A stretch of DNA of 64,000 nt from Epiperipatus broadwayi (GCA_028023455.1 JAQFVV010012394.1:20106353-20170352); one strand, 5' to 3'. Counted from the stretch's first letter, positions 11,340-23,240 are shown. Made by a program: numbers and translations. Notes: a model not told the origin generated them from the letters alone.

Positions 11340-13110
11340 GAATAATGTAGTGGGGGAAATGCAAGGAGGTTTTAGATTAGATAGGCGTATAGGAGATAGT
11401 TTATTTGTAGTTACACAACTTATGGATATGAGTAGGAATGCAGGTAAACAGTTATATATGAGTTTTATAGATATAGAGAAGGCATATGATAGAGTAAATA
11501 GAAATAGATTATGGATAAGTTTAGCAAATTTGGGAATGGATGAAGCTTTAATAGATATTATTAAGAAATTATATGAAAATAATTATTATATATATCAATT
11601 AGAGAATATAGAATCAATTAAAGTTAAAAATGGTGTGGGACTAAGGCAAGGATGCCCTATGTCACCTATTTTGTTTGTGTTGTATTTGAGTGAAATGGAA
11701 AGAGCAATAGAAAGATTAGGAAGAGGGATAGAAATACCGTTAATAGGTAGTAAGGGAGTATATATTTTGTCAGGTCTTTTTTTTGCGGATGATATATTTT
11801 TGTGTGCAGAAAAAAGAGAAGATATGGAAGTTATGTTGAGGACATGTGCAAGGGTGGGTAAAGAGATGGGGATTAAATTTAGTGAAGAAAAATCAAATAT
11901 AATGATGGTTAATACTGAGGAAAGAGAAGATGTAGAATTTTTATTGGGAGATATTAAGTTAAGTGTGGTGAATAGATATAGTTATTTGGGAATTATTTTA
12001 AGTAATCAGGAAAATTATTTGGATGAATGAGAGAAAAAATTGATAAATGAAGCAAAGAAAAGAAAGGAATTGATAAAGAAATTAACAGTATTTTCATATA
12101 ATAAATATGATGTAGCTAGAATTATATGGAAAGGAGTTGTAGTAGCAGGGTTAACATATGGTAATGATGCATTATATGTTAGTAAAAAGATATTAGATTA
12201 TTTAGAAAAAGCTCAAAGGGAAGTAGGAAGACATGCATTGGATGCAGAAGTATGGACAGCAAGTGAGGCAATTCAAGGAGAAATGGGATGGTCAAGTTTT
12301 CATATGAGAGATGCAAAAAGTAAAATGAAAATGTTTGGTAGATTGCAGTTTATGGATAATAAAAGAATAGCTAAAATAGTATTTAATTGGGTTATGAGTA
12401 AAGAGCAGGTAACAAGATGGGTGAGAAAGGTAATGCGGTATGCAAAAGATTTGGATAAAGAATTTATATCAGTATATTTGTACAAAAGATGGGATGATTG
12501 TGTTAAGAGGATTATTGAGTGTTATAGTAGTAAGGAATGGGATAAAAGGATAAATTTATTAATAAAGACTAGGGAGTTAGAGAGATGGAGAAATAGTATG
12601 GAGAGTAAAAAGAGTTTAAATATATATAGAAATAAACAGAATATTAGGTGTGAGTTAATATATGATAATAGTAAGGAAAGTAGTTTATTGTTTAAGGCTC
12701 GAATGGGATCTTTAGCTACAAAAGAATATACATGTAAATGGAAAAATATGGGTGATTTATTTTGTAAATTATGTAAGGAAGGAATTGAAAATATTAGGCA
12801 TTTGTTAATTGAATGTAAATGTTTGAAAACAGAAAGGGTACATATAATGAAGTTGTGGAAAAATAAATATGAAAAGAGTGATTATACAGAAAGTGAATTA
12901 TTGGTTTTTATGCTGGGTTTGGGAAAAGATAAGGGGGATTTAGATATAAAGGTTATAGAGTTAACAAAAATTATGTTGTGGAAATGGGATAGAGCAGATT
13001 ATGGGTAAATTTAGAATGGGGAATGTAAAATAAAGTGGTTAACAGGTTTATCTGGGCATAATTGCTGAGATATTCTTGACTTCGTTTAAGGAGAAGCCAT
13101 AATACATCAC
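11340..13110 (+). mobile_element. LINE-A, 5'-truncated copy
   Basis: The copy starts abruptly inside the RT domain (before GEMQGGF) and runs to the family's 3' end, which has AAGGAGAAGCC and ACATCACATC, the start of a CATCA-type microsatellite tail. It is very similar at protein level to the minus-strand copy at 50214-53760, so both may derive from one fairly recent lineage. The 5' truncation is typical of target-primed reverse transcription. No clear target duplication was found by eye. Confidence 0.85.
11350..13008 (+). pseudogene. LINE-A RT and C-terminal domain, one premature TGA
   Basis: The frame codes the second half of a non-LTR reverse transcriptase. Visible RT blocks are GEMQGGFRLDRR, SFIDIEKAYDRV (catalytic Asp), GLRQGCPMSPILF and the catalytic FFADDIFLC box. 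A thumb/linker region follows, with a C-terminal zinc-knuckle-like CKLC...HLLIECKC pattern near 12765-12830. The only break is a TGA at 12028-12030, where the related copy at 50-53 kb has Trp (DEWEKK). The reading otherwise stays open for about 550 codons. The N-terminal endonuclease is absent. The codons strongly favour A/T. Confidence 0.85.
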
Positions 13111-14759
13111 ATCTAAATCTGATTTTCGACTTAAAAAGCCACAAAGTAATTTCATGTTGGTACCTATCCAAACTGAAAGCCACTGAAGGTTTTTCTACTA
13201 TCATTGACTGACAAAGGATTTGTGAATATTGAACATTAATTATTAAATCAATGACATTATAAGTTGCATTCAAAATGATAAATGTATTATGTGAATAATC
13301 TTTTGAATTGGAAAGGATTGCACAATCATTGGCATTACTGTCAATTTAGAAGCCAAGAAGTTGGAATTGTTGTTTTTAATTGATTTAAATTAAAAACCAC
13401 TATCAAATCTATAATATATCTTTGTGTCTGCTGTAAAGTCCACTGCCATAAAAATGGGAACAAGTTGGAATTAATATATATCCTTAGTTAATATTATTTT
13501 CTGTTTTCAAGTGTGTAGTAATAATAATGTCTTCTGGTATTTCATCATTTAGAAGTTTTGTAATGTGAATAAGTCTCAATGGACAACCAACTAATTTCAA
13601 ACAGTGCAATATGAAAACAATATGCAAATCATTTCTTTGATCCTGACAAAATCTTTGCCTGTAGTGTTTCTTAATTTTTTAAAACTACATTAGGTCTCTC
13701 ATACCTATTCATGTATAACCAAAAGCACTAAAAAGTCCTTATAAATGCTTTATTATAGTGAATAATAGTGAGTCTCAACAATGATTATGCGATCATTTCT
13801 ATCCTCTTTATTTTGTAAATCAGAACAATAGAATTTTTGAGATCAGGCATCATAATTTTATGGATTCATATATTTAAACTTTTTAAATTTCTAAAAAATT
13901 CCAATAGTTTTGATGTTAATCTGTTGTATCTACTGAAGTTTGACATGAGTTTTCGTATGTAGTAAAATATCAGTCATAAATTATTATTTTTCTTTCTTGT
14001 TTGATTTTAATGGCGGATATGTTAACCTATAAAGCATTGAACTTTGTTGCTATGACAATGATAATATTGATATAAAAAATTGTTTATTATTCATTGTATT
14101 ATATAATATTGTGAATTGACTTTATTCATTTTAAAATGGATATGTGAATAATAAAGCATATAATTTGGATAAAATTATTGTTAGTTATTATATGTATTTT
14201 GTTACTGCTTTCACAATAATAAATTACAAGCAATATAATTAAATGTCTAATGTCTCAAGTATATTTGTTATTTTATTTATATGGTATTGTATTGGAAAAA
14301 TATTATGAAAATATATTTCCAGTGAAGTATAGTGAGAATGTATTATAAATTGTTTAATTTGTGTTAGAATGAAAGAATGGTATTTGTATTATGAAATGTC
14401 AATGTTTGTCGTATATAATAATTCTAAAATATTTATTTTCTTTGTTGCAATGAAATATTCCTGTATTTTATTTTAAATCATTATTGATTAAAAAGAAATG
14501 TTATATTAAGTCAGTATACAGCCATAAAGATTGTAATCTTATTCAGTTTCAGAGTTCGTAATAGTAATATATTTTATTCTGTTACAGATTAGACTGATTT
14601 GCAAGATAGTGATATTTAGTTTTATTGCATTATCTTTAACTTATTGCAAATAATGCTTATATTTTAGGGTAGTTTGCAATAATTTTTTATTTATTTTCTA
14701 TTCATTCTAAATGCTGTTGGAATCTATGAGATTTCCAAATACTATTTTTTTATATCAAA
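13111..14759. other. Gene-free AT-rich stretch
   Basis: A minus-strand frame (12971-13273) overlaps the LINE-A end and has no recognisable family. The rest holds no coding region or repeat I can name. Confidence 0.45.
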
Positions 14760-14885
14760 ATTTTATTCTTACAGTTTCGATATAAAAAATAATATTGTTG
14801 AAGTATATAAGAAAGTTGGAAATGGTATGATATGTAAATATAGAAATCAATACATAAGAAGAGGAAGAAAAGGAAGAATCTATAA
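14760..14885 (+). repeat. PLE 5'-end-like fragment
   Basis: This segment shares TGGTATGATATGT and ATAGAAATCAATACATA with 31590-31630, just downstream of the PLE terminal-repeat palindrome. A CAGTTTCGATATAA block matches the palindrome arm. It is read as a PLE end fragment in plus orientation. Confidence 0.4.
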
Positions 14886-15439
14886 GGTTACAACAAAGAT
14901 TATTAGCATTGTTTTATTAACTCAAGTTAGATCGTTATTCATTGATTGATATTTATTTTAGTTTAGTTTATTATTTTCATTCTGTTATAAATGATGCTAC
15001 AATCCACAGGCATTCATAAATTAGGATTGTTCTTCTTTAGTTCATATTTTTATCTTGTTACAAATGGTGATTGATAATTAGTCTATGACTCAGGATACAG
15101 TATAATCCATAATTATATTCTCTTATAAATGGTCTTCAACTTTGGAGTACATTTTCATTTATTTGCAAATGATGACCAATGATTGGGCTATATTTTTATT
15201 CAGATTACATTAAAATTTTCATTTCCCATGGTCATTATAGTTATTCAATTACAAATGACTCCCAAATCCACGAGGCATTAAAAGAAGAGTATACCCTCAT
15301 TTTACTCTGTTACAAATGGTACCATATCAAACTAGGCCCATTCTTTCATGATCCACATATTTATTCTGTTTTAAATGCCACCCAAACCAGTGGGTCTATA
15401 ATGGAGGTTAGCATACCCACATATTCATTAAAAAATTTA
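14886..15439. other. Gene-free stretch
   Basis: The 90-codon frame at 15179-15451 shows no domain. Loose repeats of TTACAAATG at about 60-80 base spacing (around 15057, 15250, 15310) hint at an old tandem structure, but I cannot define a unit. Confidence 0.35.
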
Positions 15440-15525
15440 AGCAAGAATTAGTGCACGAACTGGGATCAATCTGAGAAACCCAAGCAGTCTGACACTCTTC
15501 CACAAAACTAAACCATGTATGTAAT
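15440..15525 (-). mobile_element. SINE-2 (tRNA-derived)
   Basis: Read on the minus strand: TTTAGTTTTGTGGAAGAG (A-box region), CAGACTGCTTGGG, then CAGATTGATCCC (B-box) and a tail with GTGCACTAATTCTTGCTTAAA. The same order occurs at 45900-45980 (minus) and 57890-57975 (plus), which supports a family. The three copies share the B-box GATTGAT.CC and the tail GCTTAAA. Confidence 0.55.
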
Positions 15526-15834
15526 TGAATCATATAAAATTTGGTTTGATACTATTTGTGAATTTTGATTTCTGCATTGAAGCTTAGAATCAAATGTCAC
15601 AAATACAGAGAGACTATTGTATATAATAAGTAATAATATATTGCTAATTACCAAATATAGAAAATAATTATGTTTATTTATAACATTTTTACAATAAATC
15701 ATCAGGTAAGATAGTAACTTTATATAAATGATGAAAATTCTTGTGAATAGTAGTAAAAGGAGAGTGTTCTATAACACAGACATATCTATTTGGAGGAAAA
15801 GTTCCCACATTTAAGCTTTTGGATACTAAATTAA

Positions 15835-16089
15835 ATGTTGTCGTGGAAATATTATTGGTCACTCAGAAATATTTTTATGCAGTGGCTTCCTGCCCTTTTA
15901 CATATTCTTCCACCAGATATCAGAAGAGAAATAGTTTTACCAATCAAGACTAATTTGAAATCAAGATCTTCCTTTTGGATGTTAAACCAAGAATGTACAA
16001 TCAAAAAATTATGGCATGATGCTCCAGACACATTTTCCAGATCCCATAATAAGCCATTGCATTGGGGTCTCGACAACAGATTCAGGTAA
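15835..16089 (+). other. Unassigned 84-codon frame, probably old repeat
   Basis: The frame is open on both strands here and less AT-rich than its surroundings. It includes LPPDIRREIVLPIK and a few charged and aromatic residues, but I recognise no domain. It runs into a two-unit tandem duplication at 16045. A decayed transposon protein is possible; a host exon cannot be excluded. No function is proposed. Confidence 0.25.
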
Positions 16090-16295
16090 GCCCATGGTAG
16101 TCATGCTTGTCCATCTCTAAATGGAATTTATAAGTCACTGAAAATGTGGAACAAACATAAACTCTGAAACATAATAAGTCATTGCAATTGGGGTCTCGGC
16201 AACAGATTCAGATAAACCCATGGTAGTCATGCTTGTCCATTTCTAAATGGAATTTATAAGTCAATGAAAATATGGCACAAACATAAACTCTGAAA
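16045..16295. repeat. Tandem duplication, 2 x ~125 bp
   Basis: Units 16045-16169 and 16170-16295 are nearly the same: both begin CATAATAAG.CATTGCA and end CATAAACTCTGAAA, with about ten differences. The similarity suggests a fairly recent local duplication. Confidence 0.85.
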
Positions 16296-16554
16296 CATAT
16301 AGTTAATGGATGCAGAATGTATGAATACATTGTCAGAATTGAAGGACTTAATGAAGCACTTGAGATTCTATTTTCTAATTGGACTTTTTTCTTTATGATA
16401 TTTTGTTAACAGGTAAGCTATCAAAAAAAAAAAATTCATATAGTAAATAAATAAATAATAAAAATGAATTTCAGTAAAATTTTAAAAATATATATTTTTT
16501 AATTTGAAGTTGTTGTTTTTTTAAAAATAAATGTATATAATTCTGAATTAATAA

Positions 16555-16900
16555 GGATGCAAAGATGTATGTTAGGAATAATAAGAGATAAAAAAGGAAA
16601 TACATGGGTGAGAAAACAAACAGATGTTACTGATATCATTGAAACAATTAAAGAGACTGAAGTAGAATTAGACTGAATATATTGCTAGAAGAGATGATAA
16701 CGAAGGGACAGTTGAAATCTTAAATTGGATCCCAAGAGCTTGTAAAAGACATTAAGAAATCACCTGTGAGATAGATGGATGAAATAAGGAAGTGTGCCGA
16801 AGTGTTGTGGAGAAGAGAGGCTAGAAAATTGAGATGGATTGAATGTTGAGCAACCTTCATCCTGCAGTGGAATTGATAGAAGTTAAAAATGATAATGATT
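16555..16900 (+). mobile_element. LINE-B 3' end
   Basis: Plus-strand reading with breaks: RCMLGIIRDKKGNTWVRKQT, VTDIIE.IK, RRDD, then a degenerate R.WMDEIRKC block and ILQW. This is the C-terminal segment ('ML.I..RDR..N..IR..TGV.DI') typical of many animal LINE proteins. Three in-frame stops or shifts are visible. Confidence 0.75.
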
Positions 16901-17059
16901 ATGTAGATTTCAGTTCCATGGAAATGTAAATACAATTTTGTAAATTATGAAGTTTTTTTTAAACTTTACTTTTAAGAAAACAATTTATTGCAGAAGATAA
17001 CTTGATATTGTTTAAATAGAATGTAATAAAAAATGTTATAAAATTGACAAAGTCATTCA

Positions 17060-17350
17060 TTTATGTAGAGGCAGGCAAGTTGAGGGAATGGATAGATATT
17101 ATTGGCATTATTATAGAAGTAAGAAAATGGAGTTGGTCTGATCATATTGCTGTGATAAAGATAAATAATTGAATCTATAAAGCCGATCATAAGAGACTAT
17201 AAAAGATCTAGAAAGAGACCGCATGTGAGATAGATGAAATTTGCTGATGTGATATGGAGAAGATAGTCTATGAATTCAGAAAAATTAGATTAAACTTGAA
17301 GAGACCTTTATTCTGCACTGGATAGATAATGGTTGAAAATGACAAAGATA
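17060..17350 (+). mobile_element. LINE-B 3' end, strongly decayed
   Basis: The block AGATCTAGAAAGAGACCGCATGTGAGATAGATG and the ending CTGCACTGGATAGATAATGG align with other LINE-B ends. Upstream it reads only weakly like the IIE..K..WSGH region. It has the same orientation as its neighbours at 16555 and 17885. Confidence 0.6.
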
Positions 17351-17884
17351 ATTAACAAGAAATAAAAATATTCTCTCCCCCCTCCCTCAGATTTTTAATG
17401 TTTAGTTTAGATGTCATTATCTTTCCGATTCTGTCAATTAGGCTCATTTTTAAAGAGTAAGGAAATAAACTTCAGTTATATTAAAAATGGCTTGTCTAGT
17501 ATAAAATGTATATAAGTTTTCTAATATCAAAAGATTATTACCTTTTTATGTTTTCTAGCAAATTATGTGTTGAAACGTTTTACGATTATATTAATTATTA
17601 AATGTTAATGGAAAAAATTAAAAGTTTTATTATCAGGAACTGTTTTCTCGTATAAGAATTTAATAGTTAAATAAAACTCATATTTAAATATAATGGCGGA
17701 ATACATTTTCTTGGTTATTTAAATTAGATCCCTTTTTAAAAAATAATTTAAAAATTTTTCGAACATAATTTTTCTTTGTTATTTCTTATTTCATTTTGCA
17801 TTGATAGTATAAACCCACCTTGACAATCCAGAATATTGCAATGTTGATTGAATAAATTTCAAGCATCTAAGAGATTTTTTAATA
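17351..17884. other. Gene-free AT-rich spacer
   Basis: No gene or named repeat between two LINE-B ends. Confidence 0.45.
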
Positions 17885-18265
17885 GATACGTTGGATCAAT
17901 TTTTACGAATGGATCTGAAACTAGAACAAAGAATGATTCAGAGATTTCAGGCCACTCAAATGAAATATAGAGAAATATAATATTAGGTATAAAAGAAGGG
18001 ATCAAAAGTGAAATATTTGAATGAGAAAGTAGATATCATTGACATTATTTATAGAATTAAGTGGCTAAAGTGGAGTCGGGCTGTCATACTTGAAATCTTA
18101 AACGAAATTCCAAGAAATTGTAAAAGACTCAGAATGAGATCGCATGTAAGATGGATGGATAAAATAAGAAAACTTACTGATATGCTGTCGAGAAGAGAGG
18201 TTATTGATCAGAGAACTTGGATTAAACATGGAAAAACATCTTACAGTAAATCGATTATGGTTAGA
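17885..18265 (+). mobile_element. LINE-B 3' end
   Basis: An open part at 18008-18301 carries the family order DIIDIIYRIKWLKWSRA, EILNEIPR.CKR and SHVRWMDKIRKL. Upstream, 17910-18000 reads like the preceding LEQRMI.RFQ segment. It diverges from the other copies and lacks the last residues. Confidence 0.7.
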
Positions 18266-19321
18266 AATTGTAAAGATAGCATTTATTTTATATATATTTA
18301 AAACGGATACGTAGTCAGAAATAAAAAAAAGTCTGGCCTTCAAGTAAATTTGAATCCCCGCCCTCCCCCCACTGCATAATTTTGTCCAGATTAAAAAAGG
18401 TTGTCTGAATATCAGTTGCTGAACTTATGCTATTGCACCTGTAATGCATTAAATTATTTACAATAATCTGGGGGAAAAAAAAAGTATTCAAAAGTAAATT
18501 AATGGATGTAGAAACATGAAAGTAATATGAATAATTTTCTATAAAAAATATATATTTTCTGTTTGTTTGAATTTTTTAAAAAAATTTGCTTTTTTAATTT
18601 CCTTTTTCTGAAATCAGAAAAATTAAAAAAAAAGTAAACAAATAAATGCTACTGGCAAGTTATATTGTTTATGATCTTGGGGAAGCGGGAGGGGGGGGTA
18701 GAATTGTGACAAATTATTATTTAATTAGCATTAAAAAAAGGCTAATTGTCAAGAAAAAATAATATATTTATTTGATGAAGTTGATAAAAGTGATATTTGT
18801 CAATGTTATATAATAATTAATTACTTTCATAATATTGATTTAATAAAAACTGCACATCAACTATGTAGTAATTTACTATTAATAAATACTGAACATATGA
18901 TAATATATATGAAGGATTGTGATCTAGGCCAACTGCAGAATGCTGGTTCAACACGAAATGTGATCGATGGGACAATTCTCTAACCAAATAGATCTGACAT
19001 ACTTGATGTGCCACAGAAAAAATGAAACAATATAACACATATTAAGTCAGTGACTTGTCTTATATAAATATTGGAGCAGAATATGATGCTTTGCTAACAG
19101 ATTCTGGGACAATCTCCCTAATACTGGCTAACATTTCTCAGGATGTAGTACTATCATTCATTTTACCACTTTCATTTTCTTTGTCTTTTGATGCATTTAT
19201 ATATGATCAAAACCTACTAAGAACCCCAAACATGGTCATGATAAGCTTATGGCAATAACAAATCGTGCTCAAAAGTTGGTCTCGATTGGATTACAAAATC
19301 CAGACTTGGAACAGGGTACAA
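18266..19321. other. Gene-free AT-rich stretch
   Basis: No gene is seen. The frame at 18817-19038 (minus) has no domain. A G-run lies at 18689-18698. Confidence 0.45.
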
Positions 19322-19449
19322 CTATAAATTGAATGTCAGGCATTGGTGGTCGAGTGGTCAGCACAGCTGTCTTACAAGCAGTTGTCCCGGGTTAGCGGGT
19401 TCACTTCCCAGCCGATGCTATGGCACATGGAAAAAAACCCCTATAAATT
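19322..19449 (+). mobile_element. SINE-1 (tRNA-Gly-like) with TSD
   Basis: The body 19331-19440 has a tRNA-like 5' part (GCATTGGTGGTCGAGTGG A-box, GGTTCACTTCC B-box, closing GATGC), then ATGGCACATGGAAAAAAA. The 9-mer CTATAAATT flanks it at 19322-19330 and 19441-19449 as a target duplication. A GTCAGG leader precedes the tRNA part, as GTCAAG does in other copies. Confidence 0.8.
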
Positions 19450-20351
19450 AATCTCTGAAATAATGTCTGGTTTTATTTTTTTCTCCAAATAAATAATTTT
19501 CTATTTTATCAATTCATCCTTATTGTAATCACTGAACATATGTAAAAATTATCTTCAACACAATTTTTGTTAATGCCTACTAGGTACAAACTATTCGCTT
19601 CCTTATCACCAATAGCAAATACTGTCAGTTTTACGTTAAAATTTTTTGTTTTAATATCACAAAGAAAAAAAAAATATTTAAAAATAATTGACTACTTTGG
19701 ACACATTTTTTTTGTTTGAAATTATCTCATGATTTCATCAAATTAAAAAATTAATTGAAGTGCATGTTAACCTCATACCAGTACTTTGATATTTTTGAAA
19801 TAGTCCCTTATTTGTTTTTTGAAAGGTTAATCTCAGTTATTCTATTAAGACTATCTAAATAATAAATTGGCAATCATTCCTTATTCAATTAAAAACAAGG
19901 CAAGCATCAAAATAATAATATTAATGATAAGAATAATAATTTTCAAGAAATCTTCAGTATATAGTGAAATATGCTATAGTTACTATATAGTTATTTCAAA
20001 TATGCATTATGTTTTAAAGTATTTTTGAACAAGTTGACAAATGTAACATTTACCTAGCCTTGTAATCATGTTTTTTTAACCTTGCATGGTTTAATGCATG
20101 ATAGGAGTCTCAGATTTAGTCATTGGGTCAATTTTATTTGTGGCTTTCTGGCACTCAAACTTTTTAAGAACGCTCAAACAATAATTGATAGTGATGGTTA
20201 TTATTATTATCATCATTACCATCAGAATAATATACATTGCAATCATACATTTTGTGAATTATCTATTTTGAATGAAAATTTTGAAACCATTTTTAATAAT
20301 AATTTATTTCACCAAAAAAATAGAATTGACATGTTAATTTTGTGGATAATG
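19450..20351. other. Gene-free stretch
   Basis: The long plus-strand frame at 20082-20600 is mostly the antisense of the LINE-B end at 20352. Its first part has only AT-rich low-complexity translation. Confidence 0.5.
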
Positions 20352-20705
20352 CCATCATCATCATCATTATCAATCCACTGCAGGATGAAGGTCTCTCCAA
20401 GATTAATCCATCTTCTGCAATCTTTAGCTTCTCTTCTCCACATCACCCCTGCACACTTTCTTATTTCATCCATTCATCTCACATGTGGTCTCTTTCTGGA
20501 TCTTTTACAATCTCTTAGAATCCAGTTTAAGATTTCAATTGTCCATCTGTTGTCATTTCTTCTAGAAATATGCCAGCCCAACTCTACTTCAATCTTTTAA
20601 TTTTTTCAATGAGGTCAGTAACACCTGTTTGTTCTCTTAACCATACATTGTGTTTTCGATCTCTTCTTGTTACTCCCAACATGCATACGTTTGTAATATT
20701 TGGAT
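20352..20705 (-). mobile_element. LINE-B 3' end, best-preserved
   Basis: The minus-strand reading gives VCMLGVTRRDRKHNVWLREQ, TGVTDLIEKIKRLK, ISRRNDNRWTIEILNWI, RKRPHVR.MDEIRKCAGVMW and RRWINLGETFILQWIDN, followed by a (GAT)n tail. There are two or three stops or frameshifts. This copy shows most clearly that LINE-B is the widespread animal LINE type with the 'GVTD.IE.IKRLKWSWAGH' C terminus. Confidence 0.8.
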
Positions 20706-20989
20706 TTATTATTAGCAATTTTTAATATTTTTTTTTCATCAAATTTTATTCAATTTATTATTATAAATAATGTTTTCAAATTGACATTTAGGGAGTAAAA
20801 AAAAAGAGAATAATTAGGAATAAACATATCTGCCATTAATACAATCTAGATGTTAAATTCAGAGTAATCAAAATTTAAATTTTTTTTTGTATTCTAATCA
20901 AACTTGTGACTTTCCCCCAAATAGTATAGCTGTGTGATCAATTTAGTCAGAAAATAAATATCTTGCCATTCTTAGCTAGAGGAAATACT

Positions 20990-21112
20990 AATTAGGAAAA
21001 TGACTTCAAGCGTTGGTGGCCTAGTGGTTAGCATAGCTGCCTTCCAAGCAGCTGGCCCGAGTTTGCTTCCCAGTCAACGCTTTGATATATATATATATAA
21101 AAATTAGGAAAA
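20990..21112 (+). mobile_element. SINE-1 copy with tRNA-Gly(TCC)-like body and TSD
   Basis: Bases 21010-21080 closely resemble animal tRNA-Gly(TCC): acceptor GCGTTGG pairs with TCAACGC, the A-box region is GGTGGCCTAGTGG, and the anticodon loop is CTTCCAA. The T-arm is damaged (CCGAG against CCCAG, and the B-box altered), so I do not call a working tRNA gene. A perfect 11-bp direct repeat AATTAGGAAAA flanks it (20990-21000, 21102-21112), proving retroposition. The tail is TTTGATATATATATATATAAA. Confidence 0.8.
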
Positions 21113-22088
21113 CTGCCAAAATTATTTTTCCCTTGACAATTGATATGACTGGTGAATAAAATGCCAACAAAAACATTTTTTACCTAGAAACTTTCTGATA
21201 AAGAGACAACTATAAAGTAAGTCTCTAAATAAATATTAGTAGAGTCAATTTTTTCTGGTGATCCATGATAACTTAATCATACATTCATGTTCTAAACAAT
21301 GACATGATCTGAAAAACAGACGTCATATGAACAAACAAAACAAATACACAGTTGTATTGAAATCTGCTACAATGAAGGCTTGCAGAATGAAAAAGTCATA
21401 TAACAAATTTTCTGTTTGGATTAAGCTTATGTTCAAATGCATGTTTAAGTGCAAATATGTATTATAAACACACAAATGGCAGAAATAACATTTAAGTTAC
21501 CAATTTAATCCTCTTATCTGTTTATTTGTATCTTTAAAAGTGAAATTATACTGTATGTATTGTTTTTTAATCTGCTGCATATTTATAATAATTTTGGCTA
21601 TAAGTCTAAAAATTTTAGTTAGAAAAGTGATTATTGCCAAGGAAATAAATTTCCAAATGAAAATCCCCATAAAACTGTCAACAAACAAAAAATGCTATGT
21701 TGAACATCATTAGTTACCATAGCATAAATATGCGTAAGATGTTTCTGAAAAACCGAATTAGAAAGTTGATTAAAGTCATGAAAAATAATTTCCAAGTGAT
21801 GGCATGAAAGTAAAGTGATTTCTTATTAGTATAAGTTTGTTTTTCTTTTACTTTATTTAGTTTTCATTATAGCAGAAAACAGACTTAGAATATAGCATTA
21901 AGGAAAAAAAAATTCGAAATGAAAAACTAAAATCATCAACTAATGAAAAGAGATGAAAGCCACTGATCAAGATATGCCATGCATATGTGCATGACATTTC
22001 AGACAAAATTAAGTGTCAAAATGTAAATTTGTTATTGCTTATAGAAGATTGATTTTCAGGTTTTAGTATTTTTGCAAATTGTATGACT
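21113..22088. other. Gene-free stretch
   Basis: No gene is supported. The frame at 21497-21688 (minus) has no domain. Confidence 0.5.
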
Positions 22089-22224
22089 AAATCTATATTT
22101 TTGTCAAGCATTATTAGCCGAGAGGTCAGCACAGTTGCCTTGCAAGCAAGCAATTGCTTGCAGACAGTTGTTGCGGGTTCGCCTCCCGGTCAGTGCTATG
22201 ACATATGAAAAAAAAATCTATATT
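22089..22224 (+). mobile_element. SINE-1 with 11-bp TSD
   Basis: The body starts TTGTCAAGCATTATTAGCCGAGAGG and ends ATGACATATGAAAAAAA. It has a long extra arm before the B-box GGGTTCGCCTCCC. The perfect direct repeat AAATCTATATT lies at 22089-22099 and 22214-22224. The 5' boundary set by this repeat shows that the TGTCAAG leader is part of the SINE. Confidence 0.85.
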
Positions 22225-23054
22225 CTAGGAATTTTTATCAACATAAGTTTGCTTTTCTTTTAGGCTTTTAACAATTTTATTTAGTGTTCATTAAAATTTA
22301 TATTATGCATATACAGCAATTAATCATAATGTATATTTTTGATTTTTATTATATTTTTTCTGTTTAAATACGTGTTTTGTGTGGCATTGTGCTCTAGGCT
22401 GTGGGCCTGTAGTAGATTACTTTTAAATACATACATTTCAATATAAGCTACAATGAAGGGTTGATATAAATCAATTGGCTCATTGTAGTGAAATACTGTC
22501 TCATACTCTGATCAATGATGTAATCTAAGAAACAATTGCTTTAGTGCCAATGTCATCAGCACTAGTCTGGGTTTGAACCCAATCTTTATTAACTGACACC
22601 CATCTCATAATAGGTGGTAGTATATTTTAATCAATATTATAATCTTTTATATTTCATTAATCTTATTTTATAATTAAAACTAACCTTTTTATATTAGTTT
22701 ATTTATTTTATATTTGTAAAAATGTATATTGTGTTTATTTTATCAAATTGAATTGAATCCTAGATATCTATAAAATGTTACAAATATTTCAAATTCTTTA
22801 TTAAAGTTCATTTTCTTCAACAAATCAGTTGGTAACATTTTATATTTATCTTTTAATCAATGTACACTTGAGAATCAATTATTTAAACAATGTAATATTT
22901 TTAAGAAATATTTTGTAAATTTCTACTTAAGTTTATGTCAAATATGTTTGAAAGTCATTGTACCAAATTCCTAAAATTTTTCTGAATAAAATCTACATTT
23001 TTATTAATCTAAACCTTAATTAAATAGGCTTGTTAATACAATGACTGATAAACT
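22225..23054. other. Gene-free stretch with a B-box-like site
   Basis: No gene is seen. GGGTTTGAACCC near 22570 is a B-box-like palindrome in a tRNA-like context and may be a SINE remnant, but no A-box partner is convincing. Confidence 0.35.
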
Positions 23055-23240
23055 TAATATGCTTGTTGTTGTTGTTGTTTTTTAATTAGCAAATCAACCC
23101 TTGGGGCATGTTCATGCAGAGTTATAGATTTTCTCTCCAAAGCAGGCACCAACCTCACAGAACTGCTTAAAGAAATTACAATTGGTGGAGGTCAGTGTAG
23201 ATTCAATCCTATAGATAAAGATCAGAACACATAAATAGTG
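23055..23240 (-). repeat. SINE-like segment with (TTG)n tail
   Basis: On the minus strand GGATTGAATCTAC could be a B-box, and the segment ends in TTAAAAAACAACAACAAC, like a retroposon tail. One plus-strand frame (23089-23237) is open for 49 codons after an acceptor-like TTTTTTAATTAG, so a host exon was considered. The tail makes a SINE more likely. No second copy was found in the window. Confidence 0.3.

Noticed and set aside
12300-12485. Minus-strand frame of 61 codons, repeated at 50848-51033
   Set aside because: It is the antisense of the conserved LINE-A C-terminal domain, which explains its presence in both copies.
20082-20600. 172-codon plus-strand gene
   Set aside because: Its second half is the antisense of a LINE-B end and its first half is AT-rich low-complexity translation.
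21010-21080. Functional tRNA-Gly(TCC) gene
   Set aside because: The T-stem has two mismatches and the B-box is altered. Perfect 11-bp direct repeats around an AT-rich tail show a retroposed SINE.
23089-23190. Host exon with acceptor TTTTTTAATTAG and donor GTCAGT
   Set aside because: The upstream (TTG)n tract reads better as a retroposon tail, the donor is weak, and the phase does not join the candidate exon at 36398.
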